Assembly: GCA_036676195.1 (NCBI GenBank)
Contig: JAKFDK010000134.1
Location: 1-47,340, forward strand
DNA length: 47,340 nt
From: JAKFDK01 sp036676195
GTDB lineage: Bacteria; Bacillota; Sulfobacillia; Symbiobacteriales; ZC4RG38
Direction of reading: 5' to 3'
In this document: positions 40,117-47,340 of the stretch, piece by piece
Layout of the letters: each line of letters starts with the position of its first letter
How positions within the stretch are numbered: position 1 is the first letter of the stretch
Notes under the pieces: generated by a model
The model's input: the letters and a program-made list of their open reading frames with translations, nothing else
Database searches by the model: none
Told to the model about the DNA's origin: nothing
Translations under genes and position numbers: made by a program

Positions 40117-41835
40117 ATGCGCCGTGTTCTCGCACTGCTCCTGGTGACCGTTATGGGTGCTTTGGTCGGCTGCTCCGGACAGAAAGATACGAAAACGCCG
40201 GAAGCTCCGGCCGCCCCGTCCCAGGGGGAAAAGCCAGCCGCCAAAAAGGACCAGATCGTCCGGATCAACATCGGTACCGACCCGGAGACCCTGGATCCCG
40301 GCGTGTCCACCGGCATCCCCGAGGCCAACGTGGAACTGAACCTGTTTGAAGGCCTGATGCGCCTTGACAAGGACGGCCGCCCGATACCGGGCATGGCGGC
40401 GGCGCCACCTGAAGTGAAGGACAACGGCACCACCTACATCTTCAAGCTCCGGGATGCCAAATGGTCCAACGGCGACCCTGTGACCGCCGAAGACTTTGTC
40501 TGGTCCTGGAAGCGGGCGCTGGACCCCTATACGGCCTCGGAGTATGCCTATCAGCTCTGGTATATCAAGGGCGGCGAAGCCCTCAGCAGCGTCAAGCTGA
40601 AGACCAAGGGCGCCGACGGCAAGGAAGTGGACCGGCCGGAGGCCGAGGTCAAGGCCGAAATCAAGAAGCTCTCCGACGCACTGGGCGTCAAGGCTCTGGA
40701 TGCGAAGACCCTGGAGGTCAAGCTGGAGGCCCCCACCCCCTACTTCCCAGCCGTCGCCGCTTTCCACACACTCTTCCCGGTGCACCGAAAGAGTCTGGAG
40801 TCCAACCCGAAGGACTGGTTCCGCAAGCCTGAAACCATGGTGACCAACGGGGCTTTCAAGCTGCAGAGCTGGACGCCCAAGGACAAGGTCATTCTGGTCA
40901 AGAACCCTGACTACTATGATGCTGCCAAGGTGAAGCTGGACAAGATTGAGTACTATCTGATTGAGCAGGAATCAACTGCCACCACCATGTTTGAATCCGG
41001 GCAGCTTGATATCGTCGAATCAGGCGTTTCCACCACCGAACTGGACCGCCTGAAGAAGGAAAAGCCCAACGAACTCAAGATTCTGCCTGACCTGGGCACG
41101 TACTATTATCGCTTCAACGTCACCAAGCCGCCCATGAACGATGTGAAGGTGCGCAAGGCCCTGACCATGGCCATTGACCGCAAGGCCATCGTCGAGAACA
41201 TCACCAAGGCCGGCCAGGTGCCCGCGATGGCGTTTGTGCCCTCTGGCCTCCCGGACGCATCCGGTGAATTCCGCAAGAACGGCGGCGACTTCTTCAAGGA
41301 CAACGACGTGGCTGCCGCCAAACAATTGCTAGCCGATGCAGGTTTCCCGGATGGCAAGGGCTTCCCCAAGCTGTCGATCCTGTACAACACGAATGAGGCC
41401 CACAAGCGGATCGCCGAGGCGATCCAGGAGATGTGGAAGAAGAACCTGGGTATTGAAGTGGAACTGGTGAACCAGGAATGGGCGGTGTACCTCGCCAACC
41501 AGTCCAGTCTGAATTATATGGTCAGCCGGGCTGGCTGGCTGGGCGACTATGTCGATCCCATGACCTTTGTGGATATGTTTGTGACCGCCGGCGGCAACAA
41601 CCAGACCGGTTGGTCGAACAAGACCTATGATGATCTGGTGAAGCAGGCCAAGAGCACCGGTGATCAGACTGTACGCATGAAGGCCATGCACGACGCCGAG
41701 AAGGTTCTCATGGATGAGATGCCCATTATGCCCATTTACTTCTACGTGCGGGTGCGCCTGATCAGCCCCAAGGTGAAGGGTTGGTCTGAGCCCCTTACCT
41801 CCGGCATGAACCTGCGCGAAGCATACGTGGAGTAG
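40117..41835 (+). CDS. oppA: oligopeptide ABC transporter substrate-binding lipoprotein
   Basis: 572 residues of the SBP family 5. A lipoprotein signal (LLLVTVMGALVGC, Cys about 19) anchors it outside the membrane. The mature start INIGTDPETLDPG, the domain segment WSNGDPVTAEDFVWSWKRALDP and KVRKALTMAIDRKAIVENI are OppA hallmarks. It captures peptides for OppBCDF. ATG 40117 follows AAGGAGGG at 8 nt; an upstream frame to 40015 would put the signal peptide inside. A 13-bp hairpin after the gene may raise its level over the permeases. Confidence 0.93.
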   Translation: MRRVLALLLVTVMGALVGCSGQKDTKTPEAPAAPSQGEKPAAKKDQIVRINIGTDPETLDPGVSTGIPEANVELNLFEGLMRLDKDGRPIPGMAAAPPEVKDNGTTYIFKLRDAKWSNGDPVTAEDFVWSWKRALDPYTASEYAYQLWYIKGGEALSSVKLKTKGADGKEVDRPEAEVKAEIKKLSDALGVKALDAKTLEVKLEAPTPYFPAVAAFHTLFPVHRKSLESNPKDWFRKPETMVTNGAFKLQSWTPKDKVILVKNPDYYDAAKVKLDKIEYYLIEQESTATTMFESGQLDIVESGVSTTELDRLKKEKPNELKILPDLGTYYYRFNVTKPPMNDVKVRKALTMAIDRKAIVENITKAGQVPAMAFVPSGLPDASGEFRKNGGDFFKDNDVAAAKQLLADAGFPDGKGFPKLSILYNTNEAHKRIAEAIQEMWKKNLGIEVELVNQEWAVYLANQSSLNYMVSRAGWLGDYVDPMTFVDMFVTAGGNNQTGWSNKTYDDLVKQAKSTGDQTVRMKAMHDAEKVLMDEMPIMPIYFYVRVRLISPKVKGWSEPLTSGMNLREAYVE

Positions 41836-41854
41836 CCTCCAGACGGTGGCAGAA

Positions 41855-41885
41855 GCGGGTGCATCGGTGCTCCCGATGCACCCGC
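41855..41885 (+). terminator. intra-operon hairpin between oppA and oppB
   Basis: GCGGGTGCATCGG (41855-41867) pairs perfectly with CCGATGCACCCGC (41873-41885), 5-nt loop, no T-run. Typical position for a partial terminator or RNA-stabilising stem that makes the binding protein more abundant than the permeases. Confidence 0.65.
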
Positions 41886-41917
41886 CCCGTTACCCGAACC
41901 GCGACGGAGGGAAGCCA

Positions 41918-42841
41918 TTGGTTCGGTATATTATCCAACGGGTCCTGACCATGGTTGTGGTGGCCTGGGTAATCGTCACCCTGACGTTTTTCATGCTCCG
42001 GGCCCTCCCCGGCGGACCCTTCAGTTCCGAAAAGGCGTTGCCTGACGCCATTCGCCAGAACATCGAAAAGCGTTATAACCTCGACAAACCGCTCTGGGAA
42101 CAGTACCTGATCTACCTGCGCAACGTGGTGATCTGGGACCTGGGTCCTTCCTACAAGTATGACGGCATCACCGTGAACCAGATCATCAACAAGGGCTTCC
42201 CCATCTCGGCCACGTTGGGTGGGATTTCCATCCTCACCTCTCTGCTGTTGGGTTTGCCTATCGGCATCGCCAGTGCCATGCGCCATAACAGCCTGCTGGA
42301 CCGTTGGGTATCCGGTGTGGCCGTTCTGACGGCTGCCGCCCCCAGCTTCGTAATTGCCGCCCTGCTCCAGTACTTTATCGCCTTCAAGCTCCGGTGGCTG
42401 CCCCCGGCCACCTGGGGCACCCCCCAGCACATGGTGCTGCCAACCATCGCCCTGTGCTCCCTGAGCTTGGCCTGGCTGGTCAAGCTGACCCGCTCCAGCA
42501 TGCTGGAGGTTACTAACCAAGACTATATCCGCACCGCCAGGGCCAAGGGGATTCCCGGACTGGTGGTGATCTACCGGCACATGCTGCGCAACGCCCTGGC
42601 GCCGGTAATCGCCTGCCTGGCTCCCCTGGCCGCCGGGATCCTGGTGGGCAGCTTTATAATCGAGAGCGTGTTTGCCATCCCCGGTGTGGGCCGGGACTTT
42701 GTCACCAGCATCAGTAACCGGGACTACACCGTTACCCTCGGCATGACGGTGTTCTTTGGGTTGCTGTTAACTGGCTTTACCCTGGTGGGGGACATTCTCT
42801 GTGCGCTCCTGGACCCGCGGGTGCGGCTGGAGGAGGGTTAA
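41918..42841 (+). CDS. oppB: oligopeptide ABC transporter permease
   Basis: 307 residues, six helices, the DppB/OppB type. The start VRYIIQRVLTMVVVAWVIVT, the long outside loop with LDKPLWEQYLIYLRNVV, and the EAA loop DYIRTARAKGIPGLVVIYRHMLRNAL that docks on the ATPases are all present. TTG 41918 is chosen because GGAGGGA lies 6 nt upstream. Second gene of the opp operon; oppC begins 1 bp after its stop. Confidence 0.92.
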   Translation: MVRYIIQRVLTMVVVAWVIVTLTFFMLRALPGGPFSSEKALPDAIRQNIEKRYNLDKPLWEQYLIYLRNVVIWDLGPSYKYDGITVNQIINKGFPISATLGGISILTSLLLGLPIGIASAMRHNSLLDRWVSGVAVLTAAAPSFVIAALLQYFIAFKLRWLPPATWGTPQHMVLPTIALCSLSLAWLVKLTRSSMLEVTNQDYIRTARAKGIPGLVVIYRHMLRNALAPVIACLAPLAAGILVGSFIIESVFAIPGVGRDFVTSISNRDYTVTLGMTVFFGLLLTGFTLVGDILCALLDPRVRLEEG

Positions 42842-42842
42842 G

Positions 42843-43757
42843 TTGGCAACTCCGGATGCCCGGTTTGCTCCACTCACCGCCGGCCATGCGGTGGCTGAAC
42901 GCATCACCACGCCGCCCATTGGCTTCTGGCGTGACGCCTGGCGACGGTTCCGGGCCAACCCGATGGCCCTGGCCGGCCTGCTACTCCTGGTGATCCTCCT
43001 GGCGTTCACCATCGTCGGGCCCAGCCTGAGCCAGCATACCTACTCTGACCAGTCCCTCACCCTACGGGACAAGCCGCCTTCGGCGGAACACTGGTTTGGC
43101 ACCGATGCCCTGGGCCGGGACCTGTATGTGCGCGTGCTGTACGGCGGGCGGATCTCCCTGGCGGTAGCATCTTTTGCCGGCCTGCTGCAACTGGGTGTCG
43201 GCGTCCTGTATGGTGCCGTTGCCGGACTCCGGGGCGGCCATGTCGACAACCTGATGATGCGGATCGTCGACATTATTGACACCATTCCCCTGACCATCTA
43301 CGTCATTCTCCTGACGGTACTGCTCAAGCCCGGCCTCACCAGTATCTTCATCGCCATCGGCACGGTCTATTGGACCAACATGGCCCGGCTGGTACGGGCC
43401 CAGGTCCTGTCCCTGAAAGCGCAGGAGTTCATGTTGGCGGCCCGGGCCCTGGGGGCCAGTCGCTGGCGTCTGATTCTGCGCCATCTGGTGCCCAACGCCA
43501 TGGCACCGATCATCGTGGAAGTGACCTTCAGCATTCCCCGGGCGATTTTCACCGAGGCTTTCCTCTCCTTCATCGGCCTCGGTGTCAGCGCCCCGATGGC
43601 CTCGTGGGGTGTGCTGGCCTCGGACGGGTTCCAGGGTCTGCGGTCATACCCGTGGGAAATGATCATTCCATCGGCGGCAATCATACTGACGACCCTGGCC
43701 TTTAACTTTGTCGGCGACGGGTTGCGGGACGCCCTCGACCCGAAGCTCCGGCGTTAG
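42843..43757 (+). CDS. oppC: oligopeptide ABC transporter permease
   Basis: 304 residues of the DppC/OppC type. The N-terminal region FWRDAWRRFRANPMALAGLLL and the following STYSDQSLTLRDKPPS-like loop with HWFGTDALGRDLYVRVLYGG are diagnostic. The EAA loop is LAARALGASRWRLILRHLVPN. It pairs with OppB to form the pore. TTG 42843 follows GGAGGAGGG; the open frame to 42801 lies within oppB. Confidence 0.92.
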   Translation: MATPDARFAPLTAGHAVAERITTPPIGFWRDAWRRFRANPMALAGLLLLVILLAFTIVGPSLSQHTYSDQSLTLRDKPPSAEHWFGTDALGRDLYVRVLYGGRISLAVASFAGLLQLGVGVLYGAVAGLRGGHVDNLMMRIVDIIDTIPLTIYVILLTVLLKPGLTSIFIAIGTVYWTNMARLVRAQVLSLKAQEFMLAARALGASRWRLILRHLVPNAMAPIIVEVTFSIPRAIFTEAFLSFIGLGVSAPMASWGVLASDGFQGLRSYPWEMIIPSAAIILTTLAFNFVGDGLRDALDPKLRR

Positions 43758-43767
43758 GGGTGAGGAA

Positions 43768-44769
43768 TTGAAGCCACTGCTGACCCTGAAAGACCTGCAC
43801 ACGAGTTTTTCCACCTATGCCGGTGAGGTGAAGGCCGTCCGGGGCGTGAACCTGACCGTAGACGAGGGTGAGGTATTGGCGGTGGTGGGTGAGTCGGGTT
43901 CGGGCAAGAGTGTGACCATGCTTTCGGTCATGCGGCTGCTCGCCCGCAATACCCGCATTCGCGGCAATGCCATCTTTGACGGGGTGGACCTCGTGAGCCT
44001 CCCGGAACGGGACATCCGTAAGATCCGCGGCCGGGAGATCGGGATGATCTTCCAGGACCCAATGACCGGCCTGAACCCTACCCTCAGCATCGGTACCCAG
44101 TTGACCGAGGGGATGCGGTACCACCTGGGTCTCCAAGCCAGAGAGGCCAACCGGCGCGCCATTGAGTTGCTGCGCATGGTCGGAGTGCCCGAAGCGGAGC
44201 GGCGGCTGGGTCAGTACCCCCACCAGTTCTCCGGTGGCATGCGGCAGCGGGTGATGATTGCCATCGCCCTGTCCTGCAATCCGCGTCTGGTCATTGCCGA
44301 TGAGCCAACTACCGCCCTCGACGTAACCATCCAGGCCCAGATCCTGGAGCTGCTGAAAAAGTTGCAGCGGGAAACAGGAACGGCCATCATTCTGATTACC
44401 CATAACCTGGGCCTGGTGGCCGGAATGGCGAATCGTGTGGCCGTCATGTACGGCGGCACAGTGGCCGAAGTGGGCCCGGTGGCCGAAATTTATCACCGAC
44501 CGCGCCATCCGTATACCTGGGCCCTGCTGCGGTCGGTACCCAGGCTGGATGTTTCCCGTCAGCGGCTACTCTCAATCCCCGGTGCACCGCCCAACATGCT
44601 GACCCCTCCCGCCGGCTGCCCGTTCCAGCCGCGCTGCCCGCACGCCATGGTCATTTGCGCCGAGGAACCGCCGGAAGTGCACACTTTGTCCGGCGGTCAC
44701 CGGGCCGCCTGCTGGCTGCTCAATCCGGAGGCCCCCCCGGTCCAGTCCATCGGGGAGGTGGCCGGCTGA
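43768..44769 (+). CDS. oppD: oligopeptide ABC transporter ATPase
   Basis: 333 residues. Walker A GESGSGKS, signature FSGGMRQRVMIA, Walker B LVIADEPTTALD and switch ITHNLGLVAGMA. The oligopeptide-specific C-terminal extension with a Cys-rich patch (CPFQPRCPHAMVIC) is present; in relatives it holds a 4Fe-4S cluster. TTG 43768 follows AGGGGTGAGG. Its stop overlaps the oppF start (TGATG). Confidence 0.92.
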   Translation: MKPLLTLKDLHTSFSTYAGEVKAVRGVNLTVDEGEVLAVVGESGSGKSVTMLSVMRLLARNTRIRGNAIFDGVDLVSLPERDIRKIRGREIGMIFQDPMTGLNPTLSIGTQLTEGMRYHLGLQAREANRRAIELLRMVGVPEAERRLGQYPHQFSGGMRQRVMIAIALSCNPRLVIADEPTTALDVTIQAQILELLKKLQRETGTAIILITHNLGLVAGMANRVAVMYGGTVAEVGPVAEIYHRPRHPYTWALLRSVPRLDVSRQRLLSIPGAPPNMLTPPAGCPFQPRCPHAMVICAEEPPEVHTLSGGHRAACWLLNPEAPPVQSIGEVAG

Positions 44770-45764
44770 TGGCAACACTGCAACGCACAGCGCTGGTGGA
44801 GGTCCAGAACCTGAAAGTACACTTTCCGATCACGGCCGGCTTCCCGCTCCCGCGGACAATCGGCCATGTGCGGGCGGTGGACGGCGTCAGCTTTGCCATT
44901 CCAGCCGGTGAAACCCTTGGCCTGGTGGGCGAGAGCGGCTGCGGCAAGACTACCGTCGGGCGGACGCTGCTGCGCCTTTATCAGCCTACATCCGGCCAGA
45001 TGTTCTTCGACGGGCAGGACGTGACCCACATTCCAGAACGCACCTTCCTGCCGTACCGCCGGCAGATGCAGGTGATTTTTCAGGACCCCTACGCCTCCCT
45101 GGACCCCCGCATGACGGTGGGCGACACCATCGGCGAGGCCCTGGACATTCACCGCCTGGCCCGTGGCCGGGCACGGCAAGAACGGATTTACCACCTGCTG
45201 GAAATGGTGGGCCTGTTACCCGAGCACGCCGGGCGTTTTCCCCATGAGTTTTCCGGGGGGCAGCGCCAGCGCATCGGCATCGCCCGAGCTCTGGCCGTGG
45301 AGCCCAGGTTCATCGTGTGTGACGAACCGGTCTCCGCCCTCGATGTCTCCATCCAGGCGCAGGTCATTAACCTGCTGGCTGATCTGCAGGAGCAACTCGG
45401 GGTTGCCTATCTGTTCATCGCCCATGACCTGAGTGTAGTCAAGCACATCTCCCGCCGGGTCGCCGTCATGTACCTGGGCCGGATTGTCGAACTGGCCCCT
45501 TCGTGGGCGCTGTACGAGCGGCCCATGCACCCGTATACCCAGGCCCTGCTTACGGCAGTGCCAATTCCCGACCCGGACGTGGAACTCCAGCGCCAGCGGA
45601 TCATCCTGGAGGGCGACCCGCCCAGCCCGGTGAACCCACCGTCCGGGTGCCACTTCCGCACCCGCTGCCGCTACGCCCAGGCCCGGTGCCAGGAAGAGGA
45701 GCCGGCGCTCTGCGATCAGGGTGACGGGCACCTGGTGGCCTGCCACTTTCCGCTCAGCAGCTAG
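44769..45764 (+). CDS. oppF: oligopeptide ABC transporter ATPase
   Basis: 331 residues. N-terminal NLKVHFPITAGFPL is typical of OppF/DppF. Walker A GESGCGKTT, signature FSGGQRQRIGIARAL, Walker B FIVCDEPVSALD and switch IAHDLSVVKHI are intact, as is the Cys-containing tail (CHFRTRCRYAQARC). It forms the heterodimeric motor with OppD. ATG 44769 overlaps the oppD stop. A T-tailed terminator closes the operon. Confidence 0.93.
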   Translation: MATLQRTALVEVQNLKVHFPITAGFPLPRTIGHVRAVDGVSFAIPAGETLGLVGESGCGKTTVGRTLLRLYQPTSGQMFFDGQDVTHIPERTFLPYRRQMQVIFQDPYASLDPRMTVGDTIGEALDIHRLARGRARQERIYHLLEMVGLLPEHAGRFPHEFSGGQRQRIGIARALAVEPRFIVCDEPVSALDVSIQAQVINLLADLQEQLGVAYLFIAHDLSVVKHISRRVAVMYLGRIVELAPSWALYERPMHPYTQALLTAVPIPDPDVELQRQRIILEGDPPSPVNPPSGCHFRTRCRYAQARCQEEEPALCDQGDGHLVACHFPLSS

Positions 45765-45799
45765 CTACTCGTGGATCCGGTAAACGACCCAAAATGACA

Positions 45800-45834
45800 G
45801 GCAGGCCCCGGTCTTGACCGGCGCCTGCCCTTTT
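45800..45834 (+). terminator. terminator of the opp operon
   Basis: GGCAGGCCCCGGTC (45800-45813) pairs with GACCGGCGCCTGCC (45816-45829) with one mismatch, then CTTTT. Confidence 0.8.
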
Positions 45835-45877
45835 GTGTTTCGTTCGCTGCCAACCTGATGTTGGTCTGGGAAGGCGC

Positions 45878-47200
45878 CTAGTCGGGCAGCCGGACCAGGC
45901 GCTTGGCCTTCATCTGGTACCGGGGCAAGGCACCGGGCTCGACACCCTGCACATCAATGCGCAGGCCAAGACGGGCCCGAAGCTCCTCAGCCAGACGAGC
46001 CAGGAGCGACTTGGTATCCGTCACCTGGGGCAAGGGCTCCACTTTCAGGCGGACTTCGTCCATTCCCTTGATCTTGTAGACCTCAATCAGGAATTCAGCG
46101 ATCTCGGGGTAGCCCCGAACGATGCTCTCAAAAGCGCTGGGGAAGAGGTTGATGCCCCGGACCACGATCATGTCGTCGGCCCGCCCGATAATACCACCGA
46201 GCATGCGGGAGAAAATCCGCCCGCAGGAGCAGCGGTCCTGGGTCAAGCGCACCAGGTCGTGGGTGCGGTAGCGGATCAGGGGCATGCAGCCCCGCCCGAG
46301 GTTGGTCACCACCAACTCGCCCTCATAGATCCCGTCCACCGGTGCGACGTGCTCGCCCGTCTCTGGGTTGATGACCTCGAAGACAAACTCGGCCTCGGTC
46401 AGGTGCGTGCCCTGTTCGCGGATGCAGGAAAACCCGTGGGCACCTACCTCGGTCATGCCGGTGTGGTCAAATACCTGCGCCCCGTAGGCGGACTGAATCC
46501 GCTCGCGGGTCGCCGGAATATTGGCGCCGGGTTCGCCGGCCAGGATCACCTTGCGAATGCCGGCCCCCCGCATGTCAAAGCCCTTTTCGTCTGCCACTTC
46601 GGCCAGATGCAGGGCATAGGAAGGCGTACACAGAAGTACCGTCGGCCGGGTGCGGGCAATGGCCGCCATGCGGCTTTCGGTGTCCAGCCCACCGGCCGTG
46701 ATGACCAGAGCACCTAGCTTGCGGGCACCTTCGTGAGCACTCCAGAAGCCGACGAACGGCCCGAAGGAAAACGCAAAGAAGATGCGGTCGGCCGCCGTCA
46801 CCCCGGCCCCCTGGTAGACGTAGCACCAGAGGTCCCCCCACCACTTGGTCCAGGAGTCCTCGGTGTCCAGCCAGCGCAGGGGCCGCCCGGTGGTGCCGGA
46901 GGTCTGGTGCAGGCGGGCGTACTGGTCTAGAGGAAAGGTCACGTTGGTGCCATAGGGCGGATAGGAAGCCTGGTCCACCACCAGCTCATGTTTCTTGGTA
47001 AAGGGCAGGCGGTAAAAATCTTCCCAGGTCCGAATTTCCGCCGGGTCCTTTACGCCGGCCGCCAGGTACTTGCGCCGGTAGAACTGGTTGGTCGGCCAGA
47101 TCTGCCGCATCAACACGCCCAGCCGCTCCCACTGGTGCTGGCGCAGGGTCTCCCGGTCCGCCGTCTCCAGGGTCTGGTTGTAGTAAATGACGTCCGTCAC
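45878..47200 (-). CDS. paaK: phenylacetate-CoA ligase
   Basis: 440 residues of the PaaK branch of acyl-adenylating enzymes, making phenylacetyl-CoA (or another aryl-CoA) from acid, ATP and CoA. The phosphate loop HQTSGTTGRPLRW is near residue 94; FDHTGMTEVGAHGFSC holds the adenine-binding region near 243; IRYRTHDLVRLTQDRCSCGR is the hinge with its Cys pair; GRADDMIVVRGINLFPSAFE begins the C-terminal domain. The GTG follows GGAGGTGAG and overlaps the stop of an upstream paralogue, so they form an operon. A phenylacetate or indolepyruvate-derived acid pathway is inferred. Confidence 0.92.
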   Translation of the reverse strand: MTDVIYYNQTLETADRETLRQHQWERLGVLMRQIWPTNQFYRRKYLAAGVKDPAEIRTWEDFYRLPFTKKHELVVDQASYPPYGTNVTFPLDQYARLHQTSGTTGRPLRWLDTEDSWTKWWGDLWCYVYQGAGVTAADRIFFAFSFGPFVGFWSAHEGARKLGALVITAGGLDTESRMAAIARTRPTVLLCTPSYALHLAEVADEKGFDMRGAGIRKVILAGEPGANIPATRERIQSAYGAQVFDHTGMTEVGAHGFSCIREQGTHLTEAEFVFEVINPETGEHVAPVDGIYEGELVVTNLGRGCMPLIRYRTHDLVRLTQDRCSCGRIFSRMLGGIIGRADDMIVVRGINLFPSAFESIVRGYPEIAEFLIEVYKIKGMDEVRLKVEPLPQVTDTKSLLARLAEELRARLGLRIDVQGVEPGALPRYQMKAKRLVRLPD

Positions 47201-47340
47201 GCCTGCTCACCTCCGTTGCCGGTGCGCCCGAGAATACCGCCCGCCAGCCGGGCAAAAGTCCGCCCGCACGGGCACGGGTCCTGTTCCAGCCGTACCAGGG
47301 CCCCGGTACGGTAACGGAACACCGGCATGCCGTCGCGGCC
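47197..47340 (-). CDS. partial phenylacetate-CoA ligase paralogue, C-terminally short
   Basis: The visible 47 codons (the rest lies beyond the window edge) read VFRYRTGALVRLEQDPCPCGR and LAGGILGR, matching the hinge of PaaK. The protein then ends after TGNGGEQA, where PaaK would continue for about 110 residues of C-terminal lid domain. The stop overlaps the start of the intact paaK (GTGA). Either a truncated gene or a deliberately lidless variant. Confidence 0.75.
   Translation of the reverse strand, partial: GRDGMPVFRYRTGALVRLEQDPCPCGRTFARLAGGILGRTGNGGEQA

Noticed and set aside
38305..40785. An 826-codon minus-strand open frame
   Set aside because: The real glcD starts at 39717 behind GGAGGGG; the upstream extension crosses the intergenic region and is antisense to oppA.
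1..47340. tRNA, rRNA, CRISPR arrays, integrases or transposases
   Set aside because: None was recognised on either strand by eye; a covariance search for tRNAs would settle small RNA genes.

Overview
This 47.3 kb window is chromosomal DNA of a high-GC, probably spore-forming Bacillota (Firmicutes) near the Symbiobacterium / deep Clostridia type. That placement is an inference. It rests on frequent GTG and TTG starts behind strong GGAGG ribosome sites, a YhcN/YlaJ-type sporulation lipoprotein, a GH18 hydrolase of the spore-cortex type, a LytR-CpsA-Psr protein, a class I c-di-GMP riboswitch, CsoR-like copper operators and a UGA-containing glutaredoxin that implies selenocysteine machinery. No rRNA, tRNA, CRISPR array, phage module or intact insertion sequence was seen.

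Layout. 1-1.7 kb: a repeat-rich gene-free stretch and a decayed ABC-2 exporter. 1.7-7.7 kb: crotonase-fold enzyme, GH18 hydrolase, beta-lysine acetyltransferase (ablB), GH3-type acyl-adenylating enzyme, DMT transporter. 7.8-13.3 kb: a pair of small membrane proteins, a PEP-synthase-like enzyme behind a perfect Crp/Fnr-type palindrome, remnants of a tetR-ppsA pair, an MFS exporter. 13.4-19.2 kb: polysaccharide deacetylase, 14-TM drug exporter, ThiD-ThiE fusion, RluA-type pseudouridine synthase, selenocysteine glutaredoxin. 19.5-26.2 kb: enoyl-CoA hydratase, uppP, ammonium transporter, MFS exporter, luciferase-like oxidoreductase, NifX-like protein, small unknown. 26.4-33.9 kb: LTD-phospholipase D protein, YhcN-like lipoprotein, pyrimidine-nucleoside phosphorylase with a far-upstream c-di-GMP riboswitch on the same strand, two unknown small genes, LCP protein. 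34-36.9 kb: copper ATPase with an unusual C-terminal extension, under a promoter framed by two GC-rich palindromes. 37-39.7 kb: glcD-glcF glycolate/lactate oxidase pair. 40.1-45.8 kb: a complete oppABCDF oligopeptide importer operon. 45.9-47.3 kb: phenylacetate-CoA ligase and the end of a truncated paralogue.

Functional themes are acyl-CoA and organic-acid catabolism (crotonases, PaaK, GlcDF), peptide import, envelope and spore biology, and multidrug export. Two loci show pseudogene decay. The most notable items are the UGA-interrupted glutaredoxin with a well-formed bacterial SECIS hairpin, the c-di-GMP riboswitch heading about 460 nt of apparently non-coding RNA before pdp, and the copper ATPase fused to a cupredoxin-like domain whose ligands appear lost.
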